Below are positions 1 through 8,804 of a stretch of DNA of 64,000 nucleotides, piece after piece. Source of the DNA: Vulcanimicrobium winogradskyi (lineage in GTDB: Bacteria; Vulcanimicrobiota; Vulcanimicrobiia; Vulcanimicrobiales; Vulcanimicrobiaceae); the NCBI GenBank assembly GCA_003134965.1, contig PLDA01000002.1, positions 1,178,001-1,242,000 of the forward strand, given 5' to 3'. Made by a program: the position numbers and the translations under genes. The first letter of the stretch is position 1. Every line of letters begins with the position of its first letter. Below the pieces are notes generated by a model. It made no database searches. It saw only the letters and a program-made list of their open reading frames with translations, and was not told where the DNA came from.

Positions 1-1
1 A

Positions 2-1030
2 CGCGTCGAGCGCCCTGCGATCGCGCTGCCGCCGTACCTCGCTTTCGGCGCCGCCGCGCTCTGGCTGCTGATCGTGCTCGGTGGAGCGGCGCGTTTTGGC
101 GCCGGCACCGTCGTGCTGGCGCGGCTCAAGCGCGACGCTCTCCCGCTCGCCCCGGAGCGCCGCGCAGCGCTGCCGCTGTGGCGCACGTATGCGACCGCCG
201 AACGGGCGCGCCACGTGCGCCTGTGCGTCTCCGACCGGGTCGAGGTCCCGGTCGCCGTCGGACTGTTCGACGGTATGGTCGTGCTGCCGCAGCACGTGCT
301 CGACGCGTTCGAGCCAAGCGACGTCGACCGCTTCGTACTGCACGAGCTCGCGCATCTCGAACGGCGCGACGACTGGACGACCGTCGTGCAGCGGCTGATC
401 CAAATGGTGATGTTCTTCAACCCGGCCGTGCACGTCATCGCCCGGCGCCTCGATCTGGAACGCGAGATCGCATGCGACGACCGCGTCATCGAGGCGACCT
501 CCGACGTGCGCTCGTATGCGGTGGGACTCACCCGCATGGCAGAGTCGACGGCGTGGCCGCATCGGGGCATCGCAGCGCCGGCGATCTTCATCACGCGTCA
601 TCAGCTTTCGCTGCGTGTCGAGGAGCTGCTGACGCGACCGCGCTCGGCCGCGCGGCGCTTCGCGATCGCTCCCGCCGTCGTCGCGCTGGCAGCCTCGCTC
701 GGCGTCGTCGCGGCGGCGGCACCCCTCGCGCCGACGGTGGGCTTCGGTTCGGCGCCGGCCGCGGATGCGCGCGCTTTCACGCAGATCCGCACCGAGATGG
801 TGCTCGTCGACCGCAACGGCAAGCGCACCACGATCGACGAGAAGCGGCTCGGCGTCGGCGTGATGGTCGTCCGCGGTGACGAGCAAACGGTGACCGAACT
901 GCGCGCGCTCGATCCGGGCAGCGCGACACAGTTTCACGCGCTGCTCAAGAAGATCCACGACGACAAGCTCGCCCCCGCGAGCGCGGCCGAACTCCTCCGC
1001 ACGTTCCAAGCACAGCACTCGTTGCACTAG
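2..1030 (+). CDS. BlaR1/MecR1-like M56 family peptidase (5' end outside window)
   Basis: The reading frame is open to the left edge, so the gene begins upstream; a GTG at 74 is an internal possibility only. The visible part starts with a hydrophobic segment (AALWLLIVLGG), then a cytoplasmic stretch with the zinc-metalloprotease motif HELAHLERRDDW (HExxH, about visible residue 114) and, some 40 residues later, EIACDD, which fits the third metal ligand of M56 peptidases. A second membrane segment (AIAPAVVALAASLGVVAAA) follows, then a short domain of about 100 residues. M56 proteins of the BlaR1 group usually sense a signal at the envelope and cleave a BlaI-type repressor; no such repressor is in the window, but it could lie just upstream. 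It precedes the TonB-like gene by 8 bases, so the two may be co-transcribed. Confidence 0.85.
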   Translation, partial: RVERPAIALPPYLAFGAAALWLLIVLGGAARFGAGTVVLARLKRDALPLAPERRAALPLWRTYATAERARHVRLCVSDRVEVPVAVGLFDGMVVLPQHVLDAFEPSDVDRFVLHELAHLERRDDWTTVVQRLIQMVMFFNPAVHVIARRLDLEREIACDDRVIEATSDVRSYAVGLTRMAESTAWPHRGIAAPAIFITRHQLSLRVEELLTRPRSAARRFAIAPAVVALAASLGVVAAAAPLAPTVGFGSAPAADARAFTQIRTEMVLVDRNGKRTTIDEKRLGVGVMVVRGDEQTVTELRALDPGSATQFHALLKKIHDDKLAPASAAELLRTFQAQHSLH

Positions 1031-1038
1031 AGGTTCCG

Positions 1039-4000
1039 ATGTTCCATCCGATCTCACCGCCGGACCGGCGGTCTGTTCGACGCATGCCTCGCGCCGTCTC
1101 GGCGATGCTCGCCGCGGCGCTCGCGGTGCTTTCGGTCGGCGCTCCCGCGCGGGCGGCGACCGACGCGAGCGACGTGGTGATCGATGTCGTCGACGCCGCG
1201 ACCGGCGCGCCGGTCTCGCTCGCGCGCGTGCTGCTGCAGGGCGAGGTCGGGCTGATCGGTTACACCGATCCCGACGGGCACGCGCGCTTCGAATCGGTCG
1301 CGACCGGCTCGTACCGCGCGATGGTCGCGAAGCGCGGTTTCGTCTCGGCGCGGTCGTCGCTCTTCGACGTCGCCGCGAACCGCACGTCGAACATGCGGGT
1401 GGGACTGCAGCGCAGCGGCGTCCTCAAGCAGATCGGCAGCGTCACCGTCACCAGTTCACCGGCGCGCGCGTCGCGCGAGGTTGGGCAAGACGACGCGCTG
1501 CGCTATCTCGACGGCTCGCTGCGCGACGCGCTCGGCGACCTCCCCGGCGTCACCTCGGCCGGCGACGGACTGATGGTCGACGGCAACGACGCCTCGCAGA
1601 CCGGGACCAGCATCGACGGCGTGACGATCCCCGGCGCCGGCGGCTCGCTGGCCGGTCGCGGGATCAACGCCGACCTGTTCGGCGGAGCGTCGGTCAGCTC
1701 GGGTGCCGCGCACGGCGCGCTCGGCGGCGAGGTCGGTTTCCGCACGCTGCAGCCGACCCGCTTCGCACAGCAGTCCGCGACGCTGCAGTACGGCAGCGAC
1801 AACTCGTCCTCGGCGCTGCTCGTCGCGCGCGGCTCGGTAAGGAATCTCGGCTACGTCGTGGAGCACGCCGCGCGCGGCCGGACGAACGGTGCGACGGGGC
1901 TCACGTTCGCCGACGAGACCGGCTTCTCGTACCGGCACGACGGTGACACGCTCGTCTCGGGCGACCTCGCGAAGCTGCGCTGGGCGCCGTCGATCGCGCA
2001 GACGCTGACGCTCACCGGCACGGCGACGAGCGCGGCGAACGGCCTCTTCTGCGCGCAGTTCACGGCCCGGTTTCCGTGCGGCTACGGGCCCGGCGCCTCC
2101 GGCCGCTCGCACGGCGGGCTCCTCACGCTCTCGGAGAACGCGACGATCGGCGCGACCTCGGTGATGCTCGGCGCGTTCGCCAACGCCTCGCGCGACGCGA
2201 CCGACGAGCGCGACCGCACGTTCGCCGGCGTCGCCGCACCGCAGAGCGGCGAGTTCCGCACGAATGCGCGCGGTTTCAACCTCGGCGTGCAGCTGCCGGC
2301 CGGCGAACGGCACGATCTCTCGCTCAGCGCGCAGAGCTTCGGGCTCGCGTTCGACGGCACGACCACGACGACGCTGGGCACGTTCGGGCTCACGCAGCGC
2401 ACGTCGTACCACGGCGCCTCGCTCAGCGACCGGTATCATCCGGACCAGCGCCTCACGGTGACCGGACGCGCCGGTGTCAACGGCGGCAACGGGTCGAACG
2501 CGTTCGCGACGGGACTCGACGTGCGGTGGCAGCCGAATCGCGCCGTCGCGTACGACGTTGCGGGCTCGTTCGGCGACGCCGGCAGCGGGATCGCGATCAG
2601 CGGAACCGCGTTCCCCGATCCGCGCACGCTCTCGTTCGACTGCGCGAACGGTCTGGCGTACGGCACGCTGCCGTCGACCAACGCGCCGCGCCAGCGGTCG
2701 TCGTCGGTGCGCGCCGCGATCGAGCGTTCGGGGCGGCGCGGACGGCTCGCGGTGACGGCCTGGAGCGCCCGGCTGGTCGGCGCGCCGGTGCTGACCGCGC
2801 AGGACGCGAGCGCGATCGGCGTGCCGCCCGCGTATCTCGGCGCAGTCGGAGCGTTCGCCGCGTCGCCGTACGTCTGCGGGTCCGCGCCGGTCGGCGCGCT
2901 GGCGTTCACCTCGTTCCAACCGGCCGATCAGCTGAGTCGCGGCGCGACCGTCGCCGGCACGCTCGAGATCGGAAAGGCGCTGATCGCCGGCTTCGCGAGC
3001 GTGCAGTCGCGGTTCGTGACCAACGCGACGTCCATCACGGCGGCGCTCACGCCGGGCGGCACGCAGGTGCCCGGTACGCCGCTGCACCGCGCGGGGCTCG
3101 TCGCGACCGCGAAGCTCGGCAAGTCGGTCGACGCGCTCGCGAACGTCAGCTACACCGCGGCAAACAACCCGAGCCGGCTGCCCGCATACACCGTCTTGGC
3201 CGCGGGGTTCGCGGCGCCGCTGCGTGAGGGTTCGCTCGCGCTCGTCGGCACGAACCTCGGCAACGCGCATCCCGGACCGTTCGTGACCGCGGCGGACGTG
3301 TTCGCGCTGCCGCGCGCCGGGGCCGCGCCGCTCGCGCTCGCCGCGACCGCGCTCGCGCCGCGCGCCGTCACCCTCACGTATACGGTACGGGTCGGGCGGC
3401 TCGGATCGACCGGCAGCGGCGCCGCGACGACCGAGGCGACGCCTGATGCGGACGACGCGCACGGCGCCGTGGAATTGCACATTCGCGCGACACGGATGCG
3501 CGGAGGGCCGCATCCCGACGCGCTGCAGATCGATCCGGACAACGACGCGTGCACGCCGGCCGCAGCGAAGGTCGCACAGCCGGTGATGGACGCGATGGGC
3601 CGCATCTCGGCCGCGGCCGAGCGCGCGAAGTCGGGCGGCCGCTATCCCGCGACGCTCGCGAGCGGGAACGCAATCGTCAACGGCGTCGCGCTGGCCTACA
3701 TCCCGTACGACGATGGGACGCGCTACGTGGTCGGTGCGACCGCGCCGGACATGCGCGCGGGAGCCGCCTTCATGAACTGCGCGAAGCTCAGCATCGCCCA
3801 GCCCGAAGAGCGGGAGACCTATCACTTCTACCTGCCTGTCGAAGCGGAACGGCGGACGTTCTTCATCGGCTACACGCCGCTGCTCGGCATCTACCTCTCG
3901 CCGCCCGCGCAGCCCGGTCACGGCGTGGTTATCGTGCGGGCGACCACCGACCCCGAGCCGTCCGCACCGCCGGCCGACCCGTTCGTGCTCCGCGAGGCGT

Positions 4001-4338
4001 GCCCGGCCGGTTCGAAGCCGTTCGCGGCGGCGGTCGTCGCCGCCGTGCGCGCGGCGCGCGCCGCGCAGCGGGCCGGCACGGCGGTTCCGCCGGCGGAAGC
4101 CGTCGAGGTCGTCGCGCGCGGTCCGGCGGCGACGGGCTGGCTCGAGATCAAGCCGGTCGATCCGACCGCTCTCGGTGCCGTGCTGCAATGCTTGCACGTC
4201 GCGGCGGTGCCCGCCGAACACCTGAACGCCGGCGGAGTCGGCGACGCGGGCCGGCCGGGCGCGCTCGGCTTTACCGACCGGTTCGGCTTCTACGTCATCG
4301 CGCGTCCCGCCGGTGAACCCGGACCGGCGCACCCGTGA
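1039..4338 (+). CDS. TonB-dependent receptor-like outer membrane protein with C-terminal extension
   Basis: A 1099-residue protein. The ATG at 1039 follows AGAGG; an ATG at 1084 would give a more typical signal peptide (MPRAVSAMLAAALAVL...ARA). Residues about 45-130 look like a carboxypeptidase regulatory (Ig-like) domain (VIDVVDAATGAPVSLARVLL). A plug-like segment follows (DALGDLPGVTSAGD, then SIDGVTIPGAGG), then a long stretch with alternating beta-strand character and aromatic/Gly turns, expected for a 22-strand barrel. The barrel seems to end near residue 783 (LTYTVRVG). About 315 more residues follow, including a region rich in Cys/Pro (NDACTPAAAKVAQPVMD), which is not normal for the family because a barrel usually ends at the C-terminus. 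Substrate unknown. It ends exactly one base before the convergent ABC-F gene. Confidence 0.75.
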   Translation: MFHPISPPDRRSVRRMPRAVSAMLAAALAVLSVGAPARAATDASDVVIDVVDAATGAPVSLARVLLQGEVGLIGYTDPDGHARFESVATGSYRAMVAKRGFVSARSSLFDVAANRTSNMRVGLQRSGVLKQIGSVTVTSSPARASREVGQDDALRYLDGSLRDALGDLPGVTSAGDGLMVDGNDASQTGTSIDGVTIPGAGGSLAGRGINADLFGGASVSSGAAHGALGGEVGFRTLQPTRFAQQSATLQYGSDNSSSALLVARGSVRNLGYVVEHAARGRTNGATGLTFADETGFSYRHDGDTLVSGDLAKLRWAPSIAQTLTLTGTATSAANGLFCAQFTARFPCGYGPGASGRSHGGLLTLSENATIGATSVMLGAFANASRDATDERDRTFAGVAAPQSGEFRTNARGFNLGVQLPAGERHDLSLSAQSFGLAFDGTTTTTLGTFGLTQRTSYHGASLSDRYHPDQRLTVTGRAGVNGGNGSNAFATGLDVRWQPNRAVAYDVAGSFGDAGSGIAISGTAFPDPRTLSFDCANGLAYGTLPSTNAPRQRSSSVRAAIERSGRRGRLAVTAWSARLVGAPVLTAQDASAIGVPPAYLGAVGAFAASPYVCGSAPVGALAFTSFQPADQLSRGATVAGTLEIGKALIAGFASVQSRFVTNATSITAALTPGGTQVPGTPLHRAGLVATAKLGKSVDALANVSYTAANNPSRLPAYTVLAAGFAAPLREGSLALVGTNLGNAHPGPFVTAADVFALPRAGAAPLALAATALAPRAVTLTYTVRVGRLGSTGSGAATTEATPDADDAHGAVELHIRATRMRGGPHPDALQIDPDNDACTPAAAKVAQPVMDAMGRISAAAERAKSGGRYPATLASGNAIVNGVALAYIPYDDGTRYVVGATAPDMRAGAAFMNCAKLSIAQPEERETYHFYLPVEAERRTFFIGYTPLLGIYLSPPAQPGHGVVIVRATTDPEPSAPPADPFVLREACPAGSKPFAAAVVAAVRAARAAQRAGTAVPPAEAVEVVARGPAATGWLEIKPVDPTALGAVLQCLHVAAVPAEHLNAGGVGDAGRPGALGFTDRFGFYVIARPAGEPGPAHP

Positions 4339-6159
4339 TCAGCCGCCGGCTTCGAACGCCTCGACCGCCGCTTCCCAATCGGTCATCGCCGCTTCGATCT
4401 CCGCGCGCGTGCGTTCGAGCGCGTGCTGCAGCTCGACGACGCGCTGCGGATCGTCGTACAGCTCCGACACCCCGAACTCTTCTTCGAGCCGCTTGCGTTC
4501 GGCGTCGAGCCGCGCGACACGGGTCTCCGCTTCGCTGACGGCGCGTTTGCGGCGCTGCGCGGCCTGTTTCGCGTCATGCACGGCTTGGCGGTCCGGCTTG
4601 GCTGCCACCGTGCTCGGCACGGTGGACGCGGCGCGCGCCGCGCCGTTGTCGGCGACGGGTGCCGTGAGCGCGTGCTGGTGCCGCTCGTACGTCTCGTAGT
4701 CGCCGGGCACGACGTGCGCCGCGCCGTCGCGGATCGCGACGACGCGTTCGCCGAGGCGCTTCAGCAGATAGCGGTCGTGCGAGACGACGAACAGCGCGCC
4801 GTCGTACTCGGCCAGCACGTCCTCGAGTGCTTCGCGACTCGCGATATCGAGGTCGTTGGTCGGTTCGTCGAGGAAGAGGCAGTCCGCACGCTGCGCCATC
4901 AGCCGCGCGAGCATGATGCGCCGGCGTTCGCCGCCGGAAAAAGCCTCGACCGGTTTGTCGCCCGCGTCGCCGCCGAGGTTGAGCCGGCCGAGCAGTCCGC
5001 GGGCCTCTTCGTCGGTGACGCCCATGCGCATCACCGCGTCGGCCGCCGTCGCACCCGCGGGAAGATCGTCGACCGAGCTCTGCGCGTAGCTTGCGGTGCG
5101 CAGACCGCTTCCGTAGCGCACGCTGCCGCGGTCGGGCGCGAGCTCGCCGGAGAGGATGCGCAGGAACGTCGTCTTGCCGGAGCCGTTGGGGCCGACGATC
5201 GCGATCCGCTCGCCGCGCGTGAAGACGGCGCTGACGTTTGCGAACAGCGGGCGGTCGTAGGCCTTGGCGATCCCTTTGATCTCCACCGCGGGACCGCCGG
5301 TGGCGCGACGCGCGGCGCTCAGCGCGACAGCGATCTTGCGCCGCTCCGCGCGCGGAGCCTGCGCTGCGTCGAGCCGTGCGAACGCTTTCTCGCGGCTCCA
5401 GACGGCGCTGTAGTTGTGCGAACCGTGCGTGCGCAGCTCGTCGATCACCGCGCGCTGCCGCTTGCGCTCGGCCGTTGCGGTCTCGTAGTCGCGCTGCAGC
5501 TGTTCGCGGCGTTGCGTGCGCTGCGCGACGTACATGCTGTACGCGCGTCCCGGCGCGACGTCGTACACCGAGAGCTCGCCGTGCTCGAGTTCCCAGATCT
5601 CGGTCGCCACCGTTTCGAGGAAGTACCGGTCGTGCGAGACGATCACGAACGCGCGCGGGTCACGCCCGATGAACGTCTCGAGCCAGCGCACCGTGTCGAG
5701 GTCGAGATGGTTGGTGGGCTCGTCGAGGACGAGCCAATCGGGCTGTTCGAGCAGCGTGCGCGCGAGCAGCGCGCGCGTGCGCTGGCCACCGGAGAACTCG
5801 CGGAGCGGACGGTCGAGGTCGCTCTCCGCGAAGTCGAACCGGTTCAGCGTCGCGCGCATCTCCCACTCTTGCGCCTGGCCGGCGGCCATCGCTTCATCGA
5901 ACGCCGCGCGCAACGTCTGCGGCCCGCTCTCCGCCGCGTCCTGGGCGAGGTACCCGAGCCGCTGCTCCCGGGCGCGCACGATCGTCCCGCCGTCGGCTTC
6001 GTCGAGCCCGGCGAGCAGCCGCACGAGCGACGACTTCCCGGCCCCGTTCGGGCCGACCAGACCGATCCGCTGACCGTCGCGGACGACCCCGGAGATGCCG
6101 GCGAACACCTCCTTCGCGCCGTAATGCCGCTCCAGGGCGGTGAACCGAACGAACTCCAT
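4339..6159 (-). CDS. ABC-F family ATP-binding protein
   Basis: A 606-residue soluble protein with two ABC ATPase domains and no membrane segments, the ABC-F layout. Domain 1 has Walker A GPNGAGKSS, signature FSGGQRTR and Walker B WLVLDEPTNHLDL; domain 2 has GPNGSGKTT, FSGGERRR and CLFLDEPTNDLDI. The linker between domains (about residues 215-290) is rich in Arg/Gln as in the P-site tRNA interaction motif region, and the last 90 residues form a charged coiled coil (AETRVARLDAERKRLEEEF). Members act on ribosomes, in antibiotic resistance or in translation quality control; the C-terminal coiled coil resembles the Uup/EttA side of the family, but I cannot assign a subtype. ATG at 6159. It is divergent from the next gene with only 24 bases between start codons. 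Confidence 0.93.
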   Translation of the reverse strand: MEFVRFTALERHYGAKEVFAGISGVVRDGQRIGLVGPNGAGKSSLVRLLAGLDEADGGTIVRAREQRLGYLAQDAAESGPQTLRAAFDEAMAAGQAQEWEMRATLNRFDFAESDLDRPLREFSGGQRTRALLARTLLEQPDWLVLDEPTNHLDLDTVRWLETFIGRDPRAFVIVSHDRYFLETVATEIWELEHGELSVYDVAPGRAYSMYVAQRTQRREQLQRDYETATAERKRQRAVIDELRTHGSHNYSAVWSREKAFARLDAAQAPRAERRKIAVALSAARRATGGPAVEIKGIAKAYDRPLFANVSAVFTRGERIAIVGPNGSGKTTFLRILSGELAPDRGSVRYGSGLRTASYAQSSVDDLPAGATAADAVMRMGVTDEEARGLLGRLNLGGDAGDKPVEAFSGGERRRIMLARLMAQRADCLFLDEPTNDLDIASREALEDVLAEYDGALFVVSHDRYLLKRLGERVVAIRDGAAHVVPGDYETYERHQHALTAPVADNGAARAASTVPSTVAAKPDRQAVHDAKQAAQRRKRAVSEAETRVARLDAERKRLEEEFGVSELYDDPQRVVELQHALERTRAEIEAAMTDWEAAVEAFEAGG

Positions 6160-6183
6160 AGCTGCCCCGAACGTTCACCGTAC

Positions 6184-7086
6184 ATGCGACCCGAACCAAT
6201 CGAGCCGTCATTTCTCGTCCGAGGCGTCGTGCTCGCGGGGATGCTCGCCCTGGTGTTCGCCTTGGCTGTACCGGTGCGGGCCGTCCCGACGCCGGTGCCG
6301 GCCGCCAGTACCGAACCGACCCCAACGCCCCAGCGCATGCTCGGCTTGATCCGCGCGCAGTTTCGCACGCACCGCCCGCCGCCGCTGCTGGAATCGTACA
6401 CGATCACCCGCGCGCAGAAGGCGACCAACGGCTATCCCGACTTCGTGAACAGCTACACGTTCCACGTCTGGGTTCGCACCCTCGACAAGGCCGCGCTGAC
6501 CCGCCAGGTCTTTCGGGACGACGCGCGCGGTCCGCTGACGTTCGACCGGCCGGCGTTCAACGAGGCCCGGGATCCGGGCCCGCCGACCGCCGACGTCTTC
6601 GAACCGGCGCCCGCGCGGCCGCATCCGGTCTCCGAGGTGCCGACTCCGGAACCGAACTACACGCCGCTGCCGGTGATCGGCGGCGTGCGCACGATCATCG
6701 AATCGGACTACCGCGTCGACGCGCTCGAGGTCGAGGGCGACCAGCTGCACCTCCACATCTTCCCGATCCGCGACGTCGAGCGGAACCGGCTGCGCGAGAT
6801 CTTCTGCGACCGCAAGACCCTCGAGCTGCACAAGCTGATCGCGACCGACAAGCTGTTCGAACAACGAGGCCCGGTCTGGCCGGTCACGTTCACGATCACG
6901 ATGGGTGTGGTCCAAGGCTATCCCGTCGTGACGAACCTGCACGGCGTGGTCGGCGGCGGGTACAACGGCGACGGACAGGTGGTCGACTTCACCTTCACCG
7001 ACATCGCGTTCCCGAGGACCCTACCCGACTGGTACTTCGACGCGCGGCAGTACGCTCAGCACGCGAACGAGTCCGGGCCTTTGTGA
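6184..7086 (+). CDS. Secreted protein, paralogue of the gene at 55989
   Basis: About 300 residues. The reading frame is open far upstream, but the stretch before 6184 is antisense to the ABC-F gene, so I place the start at ATG 6184 (an ATG at 6241 is possible). An N-terminal hydrophobic segment (GMLALVFALAVPVRA) reads as a signal peptide, followed by a Pro/Thr linker. The body aligns with the protein at 55989-56849: both have PDFxNSYT, DPGPPTAD(V/M)FE, ERNRL and an ending with F(T/S)DIxFPxxLP(D/E)WYF. I do not recognise the family; the strand-rich sequence suggests an extracytoplasmic beta domain. Function unknown. Confidence 0.75.
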   Translation: MRPEPIEPSFLVRGVVLAGMLALVFALAVPVRAVPTPVPAASTEPTPTPQRMLGLIRAQFRTHRPPPLLESYTITRAQKATNGYPDFVNSYTFHVWVRTLDKAALTRQVFRDDARGPLTFDRPAFNEARDPGPPTADVFEPAPARPHPVSEVPTPEPNYTPLPVIGGVRTIIESDYRVDALEVEGDQLHLHIFPIRDVERNRLREIFCDRKTLELHKLIATDKLFEQRGPVWPVTFTITMGVVQGYPVVTNLHGVVGGGYNGDGQVVDFTFTDIAFPRTLPDWYFDARQYAQHANESGPL

Positions 7087-7125
7087 CAAAGGTGACACGG
7101 GAGGGCCGCTCGGTACTCGAAGTGG

Positions 7126-7140
7126 CCATCCTGAGCGGAG
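7126..7140 (+). repeat. Partial match to a dispersed repeat
   Basis: The segment CCATCCTGAGCGGAG resembles one end of the repeat found at 49555, 27105 and 11848 (CATCCTGAGC core) but diverges after ten bases. It lies between two plus-strand genes. Weak support. Confidence 0.3.
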
Positions 7141-7177
7141 CCCTGTCGCGGGATGATGGGACCGGGAGGAAGATCGC

Positions 7178-8170
7178 TTGGATCTCGCAGAGCTCGTCGT
7201 CTACCACCGCGGGGCGTTCATGCCGTACCGTGAGGCCACGCTGGGGCTGCTGACCCACGCGCTGCAGTACGGCACCGGCTGCTTCGAGGGGATCCGGGCG
7301 TTCTGGAACGACGAGGCGGAGCAGCTCTACGTGTTCGAGCCCGCCGCGCACTACAAGCGGCTGCGGCGCTCGGGCAACCTGCTGCTGATGGACCTGCCGC
7401 TCGGCGAGGACGAGCTGACCGAGGTGACCCTCGAGCTGTGCCGCCGGAACGGGTTCCGCGGCGACGTCTACATCCGGCCGCTGCTGTTCAAGAGCGAAGA
7501 GTTCTTCGGCGTTCGGCTCGACGACGTCGGGCACGAACTCTCGATCGTCGCCTTCCCGAACTCCAAGTACCTCGACACGGACGACGGCCTCAAATTGTGC
7601 GTGAGCTCGTGGCGCCGCGTCGACGACAACGCGACGCCGGCCCGCGCAAAGATCACCGGGAGCTACGTCAACGTCGCGCTCGCCAAGAGCGAAGCGCGGA
7701 TGAACGGCTTCGACGACGCGATCGTGCTCTCGGACGACGGCCACGTCAGCGAAGCCTCCGCCGCGAACCTGTTCGTGCTGCGCGACGGCGTTGCGACGAC
7801 GCCCGATCTCTCGCAGAACCTGCTCGAAGGCGTCACGCGGGCGCTGGTCAGCCGCTACTTGCGCGACGAGGTGGGGATTCCGGTCGAGTCACGCTCGATC
7901 GACCGCACCGAGCTGTACAGCGCCGACGAGATCCTGATCTGCGGAACCGGCGTCGGCGTCGCCTGGGTGAAGAGTCTCGACCACCGCGCGATCGGCACCG
8001 GGCAGATGGGCGCGGTCGCGAAGAGCCTGCGCGTCTTTTACGACGACGTCACGCGCGCGCGCAGGACGCTCCCCGGGATCGACGCGCGCGCGGTCTATCC
8101 GCTGGCGTCGGCGCGGATCGCATGCACCACTGGCGAGGTCGAGTTTCCGGGAGCCGTTCCCGCGGCGTAG
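7178..8170 (+). CDS. ilvE: Branched-chain amino acid aminotransferase (class IV)
   Basis: A 330-residue fold-type IV PLP enzyme that would interconvert Leu/Ile/Val and their 2-oxo acids with glutamate/2-oxoglutarate. Visible family features are GTGCFEGIRAF near residue 33, the Schiff-base lysine in RAKITGSYVN (Lys158, close to the E. coli IlvE position), SEASAANLF around residue 190 and GTGVGVAWV in the C-terminal third. The start is TTG at 7178, chosen because GGGAGG lies 8 bases upstream and the length then fits the family. A related enzyme such as D-amino acid transaminase or 4-amino-4-deoxychorismate lyase is less likely because of length and motif match. Stands alone on the plus strand. 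Confidence 0.88.
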   Translation: MDLAELVVYHRGAFMPYREATLGLLTHALQYGTGCFEGIRAFWNDEAEQLYVFEPAAHYKRLRRSGNLLLMDLPLGEDELTEVTLELCRRNGFRGDVYIRPLLFKSEEFFGVRLDDVGHELSIVAFPNSKYLDTDDGLKLCVSSWRRVDDNATPARAKITGSYVNVALAKSEARMNGFDDAIVLSDDGHVSEASAANLFVLRDGVATTPDLSQNLLEGVTRALVSRYLRDEVGIPVESRSIDRTELYSADEILICGTGVGVAWVKSLDHRAIGTGQMGAVAKSLRVFYDDVTRARRTLPGIDARAVYPLASARIACTTGEVEFPGAVPAA

Positions 8171-8207
8171 CCGCAAGGGGAACGCGTTCGGCCGGACCCC
8201 GGAGCGC

Positions 8208-8804
8208 TCAGACGAGACCCGCGGCGATCGACGCCGCGCCCAGCACGCTGTGCGTCAGGCAGACACCCCATAGGTTGTTCGTGCGCGTGTAGATCGCGCC
8301 GAGAACGACGCCGAATCCGAGTGCCATCACCACGGTCGGCCAGTCGTGGTAGATCACGTGCAGGAACGCGAACAGCACCGCCGAGACGCCGGTGAGCATC
8401 CAGCCGCTGGTGATCCCCGCCCGCCGCAGTTCACCGAACAGGAAGCCGCGGTACAAGAACTCCTGCGACGTGCTGGAGACGATCACGTAGAACACGTAGA
8501 AGATCCATGGCTCGTCGACCGGCATCCGGTGCGCACGGCCGGCAGCTGCGGCGATGAAGAGGATGGCGATCCCGACGGCCGTCGCGACCGCGTTCACGGT
8601 GAACGACGGCACGAGATTGTCCCGGCGCAGCCCCAGCTCGGCGGCGCGGAATCCACGCACCTTCACCAGCACGAGCACGAGGCCCGTCATCACGACGAGG
8701 ACCAGAAACCGAAATGCGAACGGGATTACGCCCGTGGCGACGACCACGACCGGAGCGACGAAGCCGAAGACGATCACGAGCAACGCGTCGCAGCGCGGGT
8801 TCAC
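8208..8804 (-). CDS. CPBP family intramembrane glutamic endopeptidase
   Basis: A 198-residue polytopic membrane protein (first hydrophobic run LLVIVFGFVAPVVVVATGVI). It carries the Abi/CPBP motifs: SQEFLYRGFLFGEL (motif 1, normally EExxxR; the first Glu is Gln here), then AFLHVIYHDW and LWGVCLTHS with the later histidines. The family includes CAAX-type proteases and bacteriocin-immunity proteins. It starts with GTG overlapping the TGA of the upstream gene (GTGA, 8801-8804), so the two are translationally coupled. Because of the Gln substitution, activity is not assured. Confidence 0.85.
   Translation of the reverse strand: MNPRCDALLVIVFGFVAPVVVVATGVIPFAFRFLVLVVMTGLVLVLVKVRGFRAAELGLRRDNLVPSFTVNAVATAVGIAILFIAAAAGRAHRMPVDEPWIFYVFYVIVSSTSQEFLYRGFLFGELRRAGITSGWMLTGVSAVLFAFLHVIYHDWPTVVMALGFGVVLGAIYTRTNNLWGVCLTHSVLGAASIAAGLV

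Noticed and set aside
1456..4332. Long open frame on the minus strand opposite the TonB-like gene
   Set aside because: Arg-rich shadow of a GC-rich gene, with no domain or signal; the plus strand carries recognisable protein.
4423..6183. Upstream extension of the secreted protein frame (6184 gene)
   Set aside because: It is antisense to the ABC-F gene, with Arg/Asp-rich content; the signal peptide begins after 6184.
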